DNA of 64,000 bases. Origin: Lutibacter sp. HS1-25 (GTDB lineage Bacteria; Bacteroidota; Bacteroidia; Flavobacteriales; Flavobacteriaceae). A program made the translations under genes and the position numbers. Positions within the stretch are counted from its first letter, which is position 1. Each line of letters opens with the position of its first letter. Shown in pieces: positions 1-8,797 of this stretch. The stretch lies in assembly GCF_004121075.1 (NCBI RefSeq), contig NZ_RHLN01000001.1, positions 1 through 64,000 of the forward strand, read 5' to 3'. The notes under the pieces are model-generated. The model had not been told where the DNA came from and searched no databases. It worked only from the letters and a program-made list of their open reading frames with translations.

Positions 1-453
1 TTCTTCTAAACCACCACCTTCATTAACTTTCATTTCATCACTATATTCAGCAATAAAATAATGAATTTTTTCAGTAACAGCACCTGGTGTTGAATAAATT
101 TCAAATAGCTTTGTAGGGTTGTTAATTTTAAAACCTGTTTCTTCTTCAGCTTCTTTTTTAATACAAGTTAATGCATCATCAGCATCTAATAAACCAGCAC
201 AAACTTCAATCATCATACCGTCTAAATTCTCATTTAAATAAGTTGGCATTCTAAATTGTTTGGTTAAAATCACCGTTTTTTTTGCTAAATTATATAGTAA
301 AATTGCAGCGCCATCACCTCGGTCATAACATTCACGACTTTGGCTTTGCCATTTACCAGTTTTAAGCTGATATTCAAAATTTACTTTGTCAAGTTGGTAC
401 CAATTATCTGAAAGTTTTTCTACACTTGTTATTTTTACTTTTGAATTGCTCAT
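1..453 (-). CDS. nudK: NUDIX hydrolase, NudK-like (3' end cut by window)
   Basis: The visible N-terminal 151 residues match the NudK GDP-mannose pyrophosphatase type of Nudix enzymes. These hydrolyse nucleoside diphosphate sugars in the cytoplasm. The Nudix box is readable around residues 87-108 as GLLDADDA followed by IKKEAEEETGF, with the spacing seen in NudK rather than the generic box. The ATG at 453 directly abuts the TAA of the upstream acetyltransferase gene (stop at 454-456), so the two are probably co-transcribed. About 40-50 C-terminal residues lie beyond position 1. The exact substrate is inferred from the family. Confidence 0.85.
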   Translation of the reverse strand, partial: MSNSKVKITSVEKLSDNWYQLDKVNFEYQLKTGKWQSQSRECYDRGDGAAILLYNLAKKTVILTKQFRMPTYLNENLDGMMIEVCAGLLDADDALTCIKKEAEEETGFKINNPTKLFEIYSTPGAVTEKIHYFIAEYSDEMKVNEGGGLEE

Positions 454-900
454 TTATATTAATTTTAGCATTGCTATATGTGGTATTCCATCTTCTAAAT
501 ATTCTTCACCATTTTGAATAAATCCGTGAGATTCATAAAAAAGTTTTAAATGTTTTTGAGCTGAAATTTTAATTTCTGTTTCCTTAAAATAGGTTTCAAT
601 AGCTTCAATAGAATATTTTAAAATTACGTGTCCATAACCAAATTTACGATCATTAAAAGCTACTACAACTCTACCAATACTCGATTTTTCAAAATAATCA
701 CCAGGTTTAAAAATACGTGTATAGGCAACTAATTTTTCGTTTTTATAACCTAAAATATGAATTGCTTTTTGATCTTTATAATCTATATCTTGATAAACAC
801 AATCTTGCTCAACAACAAATACTTCACTGCGTAATTGCAATATTTCATACAATTGATTGGTTGTTAATTCAGTAAATAATTTGGTGGTAATTTGAAGCAT
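454..900 (-). CDS. GNAT family N-acetyltransferase, ElaA-like
   Basis: A 148-residue cytoplasmic protein of the ElaA branch of GNAT acetyltransferases. Visible hallmarks are LRSEVFVVEQDCVYQDID near residues 23-40, IGRVVV near 75-80, and the C-terminal run YESHGF followed by YLEDGIPHIAM. The family transfers acetyl from acetyl-CoA; the acceptor is unknown. It starts 3 bp after the stop of the CDF exporter gene and runs directly into nudK, so the three form a tight leftward group. Family assignment is firm and biological role is open. Confidence 0.85.
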   Translation of the reverse strand: MLQITTKLFTELTTNQLYEILQLRSEVFVVEQDCVYQDIDYKDQKAIHILGYKNEKLVAYTRIFKPGDYFEKSSIGRVVVAFNDRKFGYGHVILKYSIEAIETYFKETEIKISAQKHLKLFYESHGFIQNGEEYLEDGIPHIAMLKLI

Positions 901-903
901 ACG

Positions 904-1812
904 TTAATCTTGTTTTATCAATTCTTTTTCATCGTCGCGCTTAAATTCGGGCTGAAAATTACAGTGATTTATTTGAAATTTATCTAGTAAAACTTGTTCA
1001 ATTTTTTCGCAAATTACATCAAAATCAGATAGGTTAATATCTTTATAAAATTCGATATGTGCTTCTAAATGACAATCGTTTTCATTTAATTGCCAAATAT
1101 GAACGTGGTGAATGTTTTTAATTTCATCAACCTTTAAAACTTCATCTGCAACCTCATCAATTACAATATGATTTGGTGCAAAAAGCATTAAGATTTTGGT
1201 TGAAGTAACTAAAATTTCCCAACTCATATAAATTAAATAAAAAGATATAATAAGTGTTAACAAAGCATCTATCCAATAAATTTGATAGTATTTCATAATT
1301 ATACCTCCTAAAAAAACAGCCACTGAAGTTAACATATCTGTTAATAAATGCAAATAAGCAGTTTTCATATTTAAATTATGATTGGCATCATTTTTTAATA
1401 GTAAAACGCTAAAACCATTTGCTAAAATTCCTAAAAGTGCCAACCAAATAACAATACCAGCTTCAATATCATGAGGTGTATTAAATCTTTTAACAGCTTC
1501 AATTGCTAAAAAAATAGCAATAGCAATTAAAGATGCTGCATTGATAAATGCTGCAATAATTTCGGCACGTTTGTATCCAAAAGTATATTGTTTGGTTTGC
1601 TTTTTACTGTTTGATAATAAATTAGCACCATAACTAATTATCAATGAAATTACATCTGAAAAATTATGAACAGCATCTGAAATTAATGCTAAACTTCCTG
1701 AAAGTATACCTCCAATTAATTGAGCAACAGTTATTAATACATTTAAAACTATTGAAATTAACAAATTTTTACCCGAAATAGATAAATGATTGTGTGAATG
1801 ATTGTGACTCAT
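904..1812 (-). CDS. CDF family cation diffusion facilitator (zinc/metal exporter)
   Basis: A 302-residue inner-membrane cation/proton antiporter of the CzcD/ZitB type, predicted to export Zn2+ or similar divalent metals. The ATG at 1812 gives an N-terminus MSHNHSHNHLS with the His-rich stretch usual for the family; a TTG further upstream at 1833 is less likely. Six membrane segments are visible. The paired metal motifs HNFSD (after SDAV) and HLLTDMLTS lie in the second and fifth helices. The C-terminal cytoplasmic domain contains HHVHIWQL. It lies 67 bp downstream of rpiB. Confidence 0.9.
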   Translation of the reverse strand: MSHNHSHNHLSISGKNLLISIVLNVLITVAQLIGGILSGSLALISDAVHNFSDVISLIISYGANLLSNSKKQTKQYTFGYKRAEIIAAFINAASLIAIAIFLAIEAVKRFNTPHDIEAGIVIWLALLGILANGFSVLLLKNDANHNLNMKTAYLHLLTDMLTSVAVFLGGIIMKYYQIYWIDALLTLIISFYLIYMSWEILVTSTKILMLFAPNHIVIDEVADEVLKVDEIKNIHHVHIWQLNENDCHLEAHIEFYKDINLSDFDVICEKIEQVLLDKFQINHCNFQPEFKRDDEKELIKQD

Positions 1813-1879
1813 TTTTTTAATAAATAATGTCAATTACAAATTAATAATTCGTAATTAATAATTTAAAATTAACAATTAA

Positions 1880-2317
1880 TTAGCAGCAGCCTGTTGGAAT
1901 TTTATCTATTCTGTTTTGATGACGACCACCTTCAAACTGCGTATTTAAAAATATTTCAACAAAACCTAAAGCTTGTTGTAAAGACACAAAACGTGCAGGA
2001 ATGGTTAATACATTTGCATCATTATGCAATCTTATCAATTCAACAATTTCATTGTTCCAAACCAAACCAGCTCTAATACCTTGGTGTTTATTAGCAGTCA
2101 TTTGAGCTCCGTTACCACTTCCGCATAAAATAATTCCGTAAGTTGCTTCACCACTTTCTACCGCATTGGCAACTGGGTGTATAGCATCGGCATAATCCAT
2201 ACTAGCATTTGTATTGGTTCCAAAATTTAAAACTTTAATACCTTTGCTTTCTAATAATTTAATAATTTCGAATTTATATTCGGTTCCCGCGTGATCATTT
2301 CCAATGGCTATTGTCAT
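1880..2317 (-). CDS. rpiB: ribose 5-phosphate isomerase B
   Basis: A 145-residue RpiB/LacAB family enzyme that interconverts ribose 5-phosphate and ribulose 5-phosphate in the non-oxidative pentose phosphate pathway. The N-terminal IAIGNDHAG and the active-site segment GIILCGSGNG with its catalytic Cys are present, as is the C-terminal EGGRHQNRIDKI. The start is set at 2317 because MTIAIGNDHAG is the conserved N-terminus; a longer in-frame extension to 2350 would run into the AT-rich gap. It is divergent from rnr across about 740 bases, the longest non-coding stretch in the window. Confidence 0.93.
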   Translation of the reverse strand: MTIAIGNDHAGTEYKFEIIKLLESKGIKVLNFGTNTNASMDYADAIHPVANAVESGEATYGIILCGSGNGAQMTANKHQGIRAGLVWNNEIVELIRLHNDANVLTIPARFVSLQQALGFVEIFLNTQFEGGRHQNRIDKIPTGCC

Positions 2318-3059
2318 TTTTTTTGTTTTTGTTAATAAGTTGAAGCGCAAAATTACGAAATAGCAGTTATTAACAGAAAAAAAAGACGTTGTTAATATTA
2401 AATTTTAAAAAGCTGATTAACAATTACTTTACGTTTTATTAACATTGTCAATAAGTTTTTACTTAAAAAAGAAAACTTTTTTTTGATTATTAATAAGAAT
2501 AGTTTAATGCAAAAACTGACATGAAATAACCAAATTTATTTATGATTTTTTTAACAAAAGTTTTTAACAGTTTTTTAATAGGTTCTTAACATTTTCAATT
2601 AAAATGTTATTCAAAAAAACAGTTAATTTTTAATTTTTAATAATTGTTTATAACCTATTTACTATTATTGATTTTTAACCTTTTATAAATTAATAACATG
2701 TTAATATCTATTAATAACTGATATATCAAAATTAAAATTCAGTTAATTATTGTAGCTATTAACAAACAATAATAACAACCAATCTTTTTTTTAAATTTTA
2801 AAAATCTTTTTTTTAATTATTATAGTTGTTAATAACATTTAAATTTTTGTTTCATTTCAAATTTTATTAAAATAAAATACTTTTTATGGTTTCTTCTAAA
2901 TAAAGATTTGTAAAAACTAGATTGATATTTTACTTTGATATTTAGATTACTTTAATCAAAAAATTATAAATTATGGTATCATTTTAATTTATATAAGTTT
3001 TAATTAACATAGTGAAGTCTTATATTTTGTATTTTTGATGTAATTATAAAAAATAATGA
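2318..3059. other. AT-rich intergenic region with TTATTAACA cluster (candidate replication origin)
   Basis: No gene is visible here. The stretch is extremely AT-rich and contains four exact TTATTAACA nonamers: 2330-2338 (-), 2367-2375 (+), 2436-2444 (+) and 2827-2835 (-). At least seven one-mismatch copies are present, at 2390-2398 (-), 2414-2422, 2548-2556, 2561-2569, 2583-2591, 2699-2707 (-) and 2756-2764. The nonamer differs from the classical DnaA box TTATCCACA at two central bases. Genes diverge from this point, rpiB leftward and rnr rightward. The right edge must also hold the rnr promoter. The origin call is an inference; only the motif cluster is observed. Confidence 0.4.
3030..3037 (+). 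promoter_or_regulatory. -7 promoter element of rnr
   Basis: TATTTTTG fits the Bacteroidota -7 consensus TAnnTTTG and lies 22 bases before the rnr ATG. No clear TTG (-33) is seen at the usual distance, so this is tentative. Confidence 0.4.
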
Positions 3060-5342
3060 ATGCCGAAGAAAAAAACAATTTATAAAAAGAAAGGGAACGT
3101 TATAAAAGATTTAACCAGAAAATTGTTAAAACTATTAAATCAAGATCCTAAAAATAGTTTTAATTACAAACAAATTGCTGCCAAATTAGATATAACAGAT
3201 CCTAATGGTCGTAATCAAATTATCCAAAAATTAGAAGAATTAAAAGGGCAAAAAAAAGTTGAAGAAACTGAACGTGGAAAGTTTAAAATTTTGCCATTAG
3301 ATAAGTATTTTATTGGAACTTTAGATGCTACAACCAACGGAAATGCTTATTTTATTTGCGACGAATTAGAAAAAGATATTTACATTCCGGCACGTAATTT
3401 AAACAGAGCTTTAGATAAAGATACTGTACGAATTTATAAATACAGTCGTAAAAATAGCAGTAAAGAAGAAGGAGATGTAGTTGAAATTATTAAGCGTGCT
3501 AAAACCGAATTTGTTGGTGTTTTACAACTAAATAAAAACTTTGGTTTTTTAATTGCTGATGATGCTAAAATGTATGCCGATATTTTTATTGCAAAAAATA
3601 AATTAAACAATGCTGAAGATGGTGAAAAAGTATTGGTAAAAATGACCGATTGGCCTGCAAATTCTAAAAATCCTTTTGGTGAAGTTGTTACTGTTTTAGG
3701 AATGCCAGGTGATCACGAAACTGAAATGCACTCTATACTTTTAGAGTATGGTTTACCTTATGAATTTCCTAAAAATGTTGAAGCTGAAGCTGAAAAAATT
3801 TCTTTTGATATTACTAAAGAAGAAATTTCAAAGCGCCGAGATATGCGTAAAGATTTAACTTTTACCATAGATCCAAAAGATGCCAAAGATTTTGACGATG
3901 CTTTGTCTTTTGAAATTATGGAAAATGGTAATTATGAAATAGGAATTCATATTGCTGATGTTTCGCATTACGTTCAGGAAAAAACTATTATTGAAGAAGA
4001 AGCTTATAAAAGAGCAACTTCGGTTTATTTAGTTGATAGAGTAGTACCTATGTTGCCTGAAATTTTATCAAACGGCGTTTGTTCATTACGACCAAATGAA
4101 GAAAAATTAACTTTTTCTGCAGTATTTGAAATGAACAAAAAAGGAGAAGTTTTAAATGAATGGTTTGGTAGAACGGTAACTTATTCCGACAAACGTTTTG
4201 CTTATGAAGAAGCACAAGAATTGATTGAAAATAATATAGACACTCAGCGAAATAATAGTGATAATAATGCCGAAAAAGAAGTTTCGTCTACGCTTAACCA
4301 GCAATTAAACTGTAATGTTTCTTCTGAAATTTCTATAACTGGTGAAGCTTATACAGTTGCACCCGAAATTGTTTCGGCAATTTTAAAAATGGATACACTT
4401 GCAAAAAAACTGCGTAAAAAGCGTTTACAGCAAGGTGCAATAACTTTTGATAGGGTAGAGGTTAAATTTAATTTAAATGAAAATGCAGAGCCTGTAGGTG
4501 TGTTTTTTAAAGAATCTAAAGACGCTAATAAATTAATTGAAGAATTTATGTTATTGGCAAACCGAAAAGTTGCCGAATTTGTTGGTCGTAAAAAAGGTGT
4601 TGCAACTAAAAATACCTTTGTTTATCGTGTTCACGATGAGCCAGATTTAGACAAATTAATGTCTTTACAGGGTATTGTTAGTAAGTTTGGATATAAAAAC
4701 AAAATTGATACAAAAGATAAAAAAACAACATCTTCTTCATTAAATCAGTTATTGCAAGATGTTCACGGTAAAGGAGAGGCAAATATGATTGAAACACTTG
4801 CAATTCGCTCTATGAGTAAAGCAGTGTATACCACTCAAAATATAGGTCATTATGGTTTGGCATTTGATTATTACAGTCATTTTACATCACCAATTCGTCG
4901 TTATCCCGATGTAATGACACACCGTTTGTTGCAACATTATTTAGAAGGCGGAAAATCTCCAAAAGCCGAAGGTTACGAAGAAAAATGTAAGCACTCATCT
5001 GATATGGAACAATTGGCTTCAAAAGCCGAAAGAGATTCTGTTAAATATATGCAGGTGAAATATATGGAAGACCATAAAGATCAAGAGTTTGAAGGTGTAA
5101 TTTCAGGTGTTACAGAATGGGGAATTTATGTTGAAATTATTGAAAATAAATGCGAAGGAATGGTAAGAATTCGCGATATAAAAGATGATTATTACCTGTA
5201 TGATGAAAAGCAATATGCTTTGGTAGGTCAATCAACAAAAAATCTTTATCAATTAGGTGATCACGTTTTAATAAAAGTAAAAAAGACCGATTTAGAACGC
5301 AAGCATTTGGATTTTACTTTGCTCGAAAAAATTGGTAAATAA
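3060..5342 (+). CDS. rnr: ribonuclease R
   Basis: A 760-residue RNase II/R family 3'-5' exoribonuclease that degrades structured RNA in the cytoplasm. In order it shows a basic N-terminus with a winged-helix-like region (about 1-75), OB cold-shock domains (about 75-240), the RNB catalytic domain with acidic metal ligands in DPKDAKDFDDALS (about 273-285), HFTSPIRRYPD near residue 620, and a C-terminal S1 domain from about 680. An Asn/Ser/Gln-rich segment at about residues 388-425 looks like an insertion inside the RNB domain. It has its own promoter on the edge of the AT-rich gap. Confidence 0.95.
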   Translation: MPKKKTIYKKKGNVIKDLTRKLLKLLNQDPKNSFNYKQIAAKLDITDPNGRNQIIQKLEELKGQKKVEETERGKFKILPLDKYFIGTLDATTNGNAYFICDELEKDIYIPARNLNRALDKDTVRIYKYSRKNSSKEEGDVVEIIKRAKTEFVGVLQLNKNFGFLIADDAKMYADIFIAKNKLNNAEDGEKVLVKMTDWPANSKNPFGEVVTVLGMPGDHETEMHSILLEYGLPYEFPKNVEAEAEKISFDITKEEISKRRDMRKDLTFTIDPKDAKDFDDALSFEIMENGNYEIGIHIADVSHYVQEKTIIEEEAYKRATSVYLVDRVVPMLPEILSNGVCSLRPNEEKLTFSAVFEMNKKGEVLNEWFGRTVTYSDKRFAYEEAQELIENNIDTQRNNSDNNAEKEVSSTLNQQLNCNVSSEISITGEAYTVAPEIVSAILKMDTLAKKLRKKRLQQGAITFDRVEVKFNLNENAEPVGVFFKESKDANKLIEEFMLLANRKVAEFVGRKKGVATKNTFVYRVHDEPDLDKLMSLQGIVSKFGYKNKIDTKDKKTTSSSLNQLLQDVHGKGEANMIETLAIRSMSKAVYTTQNIGHYGLAFDYYSHFTSPIRRYPDVMTHRLLQHYLEGGKSPKAEGYEEKCKHSSDMEQLASKAERDSVKYMQVKYMEDHKDQEFEGVISGVTEWGIYVEIIENKCEGMVRIRDIKDDYYLYDEKQYALVGQSTKNLYQLGDHVLIKVKKTDLERKHLDFTLLEKIGK

Positions 5343-5403
5343 TTAACTCATAAAGTTATAATTATTGATTAATTTGTGAGTTATAATATCAAATTAAATA
5401 GTT

Positions 5404-5796
5404 ATGAGTTATTATTTTAGTAAAATTTTAGAAAGTAAAAATTTTGATGAAGCCATTGTACTTACAACAGCCGAATTAAAAAAAGAAGGTTTTGGTGTTC
5501 TTACCGAAATTAGTATTGATAAAACATTGAAAAATAAAATTAATGTTGATTTTAAAAAGTATACAATTTTAGGTGCTTGTAATCCTCAATTTGCATACGA
5601 AGCTTTAAAAAGCGAAGATAAAATAGGTGTTTTTCTTCCTTGTAATTTTATTGTTGAAGCCCATGAAAATGGCAATATAGAAGTTTCAGCAGTAGATCCA
5701 ATTGCAGCTATGAATTCAGTAAAAAATGAAAAACTTGCTCAGTTAGCCATTGAAATTCAGGAAAAAGTGAAAAGAGTAATAGAAAATTTGAAATAA
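5404..5796 (+). CDS. DUF302 domain protein
   Basis: A 130-residue soluble protein of the DUF302 family. The conserved core is visible as KKYTILGACNPQFAYEALK followed by GVFLPCNFIVEA and DPIAAM. Structures of the family are known but the biochemical function is not. No signal peptide or membrane segment is present. It lies 61 bp after rnr and 9 bp before the GIN-domain gene, so the latter pair is probably co-transcribed. Family assignment is confident. Confidence 0.88.
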   Translation: MSYYFSKILESKNFDEAIVLTTAELKKEGFGVLTEISIDKTLKNKINVDFKKYTILGACNPQFAYEALKSEDKIGVFLPCNFIVEAHENGNIEVSAVDPIAAMNSVKNEKLAQLAIEIQEKVKRVIENLK

Positions 5797-5805
5797 AATA
5801 TTAAA

Positions 5806-6477
5806 ATGAAAAAAATAACATTTGTATTATTATTTGCTTGTTCATTGGTATTTGGACAACAAAATATGACAACCAATTTAGGTGATTTTAACGATTTAAA
5901 AGTATTTAGTGGTTTAACAGTTAAATTGGTTAAATCTGATGAAAATAAAATTGTAATTACAGGTTCTAAAGCAGATCAAGTTTCGGTAAAAAATAAAAAC
6001 GGTTTGCTAAAATTAAGTCTAAAATTTACTGATGGTTTTAAAGCAGATGACATCAATATTAATTTATATTACAACAAAAATTTAGGTGTTTTAGATGCTA
6101 ATGAAGGTGCTTTTATTATTTCTGATGATAAAATTGAACAGTTAAGTATAGAATTAAAAGTACAAGAAGGTGCGCATATAGAATTACCGTTAAAAGTTAA
6201 ATATATAACAGCTAAAGCTATTTCAGGTGGAATTATTGAGGTTCATGGAACAGCTCAAAATCAAACCATAGATATCAATACTGGTGGTATTTACAAAGGT
6301 TTTAATTTAGTGAGTTTACAAACTACTGCAACTGCAACGGCTGGTGGTATTATTGAAGTAAAAGCTGAAGAATTGTTAAATGCCAGTGTAAATTTTGGAG
6401 GTAATATTTATTATAAAGGTACCCCTAAAGAATTGATAACAAAAAAGGTTGTTGGAGGTATAATTGAACAAAAATAA
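5806..6477 (+). CDS. secreted GIN-domain (DUF2807) protein
   Basis: A 223-residue protein with a cleavable signal peptide (MKKITFVLLFACSLVFGQ) and the repetitive beta-helix pattern of the head GIN domain (DUF2807), common in Bacteroidota. GDFNDLKVFSGLTVKL is the usual opening, and GGII turns recur (SGGIIEV, AGGIIEV, VGGIIEQ). It probably acts in the periplasm or at the outer membrane; no precise role is known. It follows the DUF302 gene by 9 bp. Confidence 0.85.
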   Translation: MKKITFVLLFACSLVFGQQNMTTNLGDFNDLKVFSGLTVKLVKSDENKIVITGSKADQVSVKNKNGLLKLSLKFTDGFKADDININLYYNKNLGVLDANEGAFIISDDKIEQLSIELKVQEGAHIELPLKVKYITAKAISGGIIEVHGTAQNQTIDINTGGIYKGFNLVSLQTTATATAGGIIEVKAEELLNASVNFGGNIYYKGTPKELITKKVVGGIIEQK

Positions 6478-6548
6478 CAATGTAAATACTTGTAAATGAG
6501 TATTAAAGTTTCATTTATAATATTTATTATTGGTTTTAATTTTATTAG

Positions 6549-6556
6549 TATATTTG
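6549..6556 (+). promoter_or_regulatory. -7 promoter element of tatA
   Basis: TATATTTG is a perfect TAnnTTTG box 20 bases before the tatA ATG. A TTG at 6530-6532 lies 16 bases upstream, slightly closer than usual. Confidence 0.5.
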
Positions 6557-6576
6557 TAACCTAAAATTTAAAAAAC

Positions 6577-6771
6577 ATGAATGCACTTACTATATTTTTA
6601 GGAATGGTTGGACCTTGGCAATGGATAATTATTGGTTTAGCCGTTTTATTATTGTTTGGAGGTAAAAAATTACCAGAGTTGATGAAAGGGTTAGGTAGCG
6701 GTATTAAGGAGTTTAAAAAAGCAACTCAAGATGATGACGATGCTGACAAAAAAATTGAAGATAAAAAGTAG
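6577..6771 (+). CDS. tatA: Sec-independent protein translocase TatA/E
   Basis: A 64-residue TatA family protein, the pore-forming component of the twin-arginine translocon in the inner membrane. One N-terminal membrane helix (about residues 8-26) is followed by the [14 protein letters not shown] amphipathic helix and an acidic/basic tail. The size is normal for the family. tatC is not in this window. A likely substrate is encoded nearby: the molybdenum hydroxylase large subunit at 8798. The gene ends before a strong terminator. Confidence 0.95.
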   Translation: MNALTIFLGMVGPWQWIIIGLAVLLLFGGKKLPELMKGLGSGIKEFKKATQDDDDADKKIEDKK

Positions 6772-6791
6772 TTTTAAAAACTAAATAATAT

Positions 6792-6824
6792 AAAAAAAAC
6801 CTGAGAAATTTCTCAGGTTTTTTG
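6792..6824. terminator. bidirectional intrinsic terminator between tatA and ybjQ
   Basis: The perfect inverted repeat AACCTGAGAA / TTCTCAGGTT is flanked by an A-run on the left and a T-run on the right. It can serve tatA (+) and the convergent ybjQ-like gene (-). Confidence 0.9.
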
Positions 6825-6845
6825 TTTTTATAAAGTTGTTAATTT

Positions 6846-7163
6846 TTAGATTTTAACTGCTGTTCCAGAGGCGGTAACCATTAACATTCCTCCATTAGAA
6901 CCAACGGTTTCATAATCTAAATCTACCCCAATTACAGCATTTGCACCTATTCTTTGCGCTTGTTCCTGCATTTCTTTTAAAGCAGTATCTTTGGCTTCTC
7001 TTAATACACTTTCATAAGAGCCAGATCTTCCGCCTACAATATCTCTAATTCCTGCAAAAAAATCTTTAAAAATATTGGCACCTATAATGGTTTCGCCAGT
7101 AACAATGCCTAAGTATTGTTTTATAGTATGGGTCTCAATGGTATTTGTTGTTGTTACTAACAT
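6846..7163 (-). CDS. YbjQ/UPF0145 family protein
   Basis: A 105-residue protein of the YbjQ (UPF0145) family of putative heavy-metal-binding proteins. Typical features are [30 protein letters not shown], and [16 protein letters not shown]. The family forms pentamers in known structures; function is unknown. It begins one base after the stop codon of the SPFH gene, so it is the second gene of a two-gene leftward operon. Confidence 0.9.
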   Translation of the reverse strand: MLVTTTNTIETHTIKQYLGIVTGETIIGANIFKDFFAGIRDIVGGRSGSYESVLREAKDTALKEMQEQAQRIGANAVIGVDLDYETVGSNGGMLMVTASGTAVKI

Positions 7164-7164
7164 G

Positions 7165-8088
7165 TTACTTTTTAGGTTTTTTAGTTATATCATTATCTTC
7201 AGATTCAATCATTTTATTTGCAGCTACCAAGCTTGTAACCATATCGTTAAGCATCGTACTGGCTGCATTTGGATTGTTTGGCAATAAAATTAAATTCGAT
7301 TTTGTATCTGCTCCAATACTTTGTAAAGTATCGTAATGTTGGGTAATAATAATCAATGCTGATGCTTCCTGACTGTTGATACCAGCTCTGTTTAAAACAA
7401 CCACACTTTCTTCTAAACCACGTGCAATTTCTCTTCGTTGATCTGCAATACCTTTACCTTGTAAACGTTTACTTTCTGCTTCAGCTTTAGCTCTTTCAAC
7501 AATTAAAATGCGTTGTGCATCTCCTTCGTGTTGTGCAGCAATTTTTTCACGATCAGCAGCGTTGATACGGTTCATGGCAATTTTCACCTTTTCATCAGGA
7601 TCAATATCAGTTACCAACGCTTTAATAATATCGTAACCATATTCTAACATTGCTTGTTTTAAATCGCGTTGTATAGCCAATGCAATTTCTTCTTTTTTCT
7701 CAAAAACATCATCTAAAATCATTTTAGGAACTTCAGCTCTTACAACATCAAAAATAAAAGCTGTAATTTGTTCATGTGGGTTTTGTAATTTGTAAAAAGC
7801 ATCATAAACGTGTGCTGGTCTAACCAAAAATTGTACAGAAATTTTTAAATGCACAAAAACATCATCTTTTGTTTTGGTTTCAACAATAACATCAAGTTGT
7901 TGTACTCTTAAACTAATACGCCCGGCAACTTGGTCTATTAAAGGTATTTTAAGTTGTAAACCCGGATTTCTGGTACTTTCAAATTTACCAAAACGTTCAA
8001 TAATGGCAATAGTTTGTTGTTTTACGGTGAATAAACCAGATGCAACAAGCACTACAGCAATAAAAATAATAACATAAGTAACAATCAT
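7165..8088 (-). CDS. SPFH/stomatin-like membrane protease subunit (QmcA type)
   Basis: A 307-residue SPFH domain protein. An N-terminal membrane anchor (about residues 2-20) is followed by the SPFH/band 7 domain, with [27 protein letters not shown] and [22 protein letters not shown] coiled coil rich in Ala, Glu and Arg follows, then a short tail. Such proteins form ring-like scaffolds in the inner membrane and often control FtsH-type proteolysis. No NfeD gene lies beside it, which fits a stomatin/QmcA type rather than a YqfA/NfeD pair. It is the first gene of the operon with ybjQ. Confidence 0.9.
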   Translation of the reverse strand: MIVTYVIIFIAVVLVASGLFTVKQQTIAIIERFGKFESTRNPGLQLKIPLIDQVAGRISLRVQQLDVIVETKTKDDVFVHLKISVQFLVRPAHVYDAFYKLQNPHEQITAFIFDVVRAEVPKMILDDVFEKKEEIALAIQRDLKQAMLEYGYDIIKALVTDIDPDEKVKIAMNRINAADREKIAAQHEGDAQRILIVERAKAEAESKRLQGKGIADQRREIARGLEESVVVLNRAGINSQEASALIIITQHYDTLQSIGADTKSNLILLPNNPNAASTMLNDMVTSLVAANKMIESEDNDITKKPKK

Positions 8089-8317
8089 TTTTTCAATTTT
8101 TTTAAGATTATTTAATCTTTTAAAGATACAAATTTTAGCGTTTATATCATAAAGCGTGTATAGTATTTGTATTAGAATAATGCTAAGTGTTACAATTTAT
8201 TTTTAATAATTAAATTAGAATAAATTTAAATAGCTTAAAAAATTGAATTTAAATAAAACCTTATTAGTTAATAGTCAAATTATTAATTAATTTTAATGAG
8301 AAATAAAATATGTAACT

Positions 8318-8794
8318 ATGAGCCAATCTATTAGTTTTAAGTTAAATGGCGAAGCTGTAACTGTTGAAGTTGAAGGCAGCGAATCTTTGTTAAACGTTAT
8401 TAGAGAAAATTTAGATAAAACAGGTACTAAATTTGGTTGTGGTTTGGGCGATTGTGGAGCTTGTACAGTGGTAATTAACAATGAAGCCATTCGTTCTTGT
8501 ATGTTAGCTGTTGAAACTGTTAAAGGGCAGGAAATATTGACTATTGAAGATCTAGAATCCAATGGTAATTTACATCCACTTCAGCAGGCATTTATTGAAA
8601 TTGATGCATTGCAATGTGGTTTTTGTACTCCTGGAATGATTATGAATGCCTATGGTTTATTGCTTAAAAATGCAACACCTACTCGTGATGAAATAATTGA
8701 AGAAATGGAAGAAAATTTATGTCGTTGTGGTTCGTATAATCGAATTATTGAAGCCATTCAGTTAGCAGGTAAAAAAATGAACTCAAAAATATAA
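8318..8794 (+). CDS. molybdenum hydroxylase small subunit, 2Fe-2S (IorA/CoxS-like)
   Basis: A 158-residue (2Fe-2S)2 ferredoxin subunit of a xanthine-oxidase-family enzyme. The plant-type cluster ligands are in GCGLGDCGACTV and a later Cys (RSCM). The second cluster ligands are in QCGFCTPGM and LCRCGSYNRI. It transfers electrons away from the molybdopterin site of the large subunit encoded 3 bp downstream. Homology is closest to the isoquinoline 1-oxidoreductase alpha type. No FAD subunit gene is adjacent, so the electron acceptor is unknown. Substrate cannot be read from sequence. Confidence 0.92.
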   Translation: MSQSISFKLNGEAVTVEVEGSESLLNVIRENLDKTGTKFGCGLGDCGACTVVINNEAIRSCMLAVETVKGQEILTIEDLESNGNLHPLQQAFIEIDALQCGFCTPGMIMNAYGLLLKNATPTRDEIIEEMEENLCRCGSYNRIIEAIQLAGKKMNSKI

Positions 8795-8797
8795 ATT

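Noticed and set aside
2547-2570. Closely spaced TTAACA copies in the rpiB-rnr gap as Pho boxes
   Set aside because: Spacing is 13 bases rather than 11, and there is no phosphate gene or matching -7 geometry.
5345-5390. AACTCATAAA / TTTGTGAGTT inverted repeat after rnr
   Set aside because: The loop is long and no T-run follows, so it is too weak to call as a terminator.
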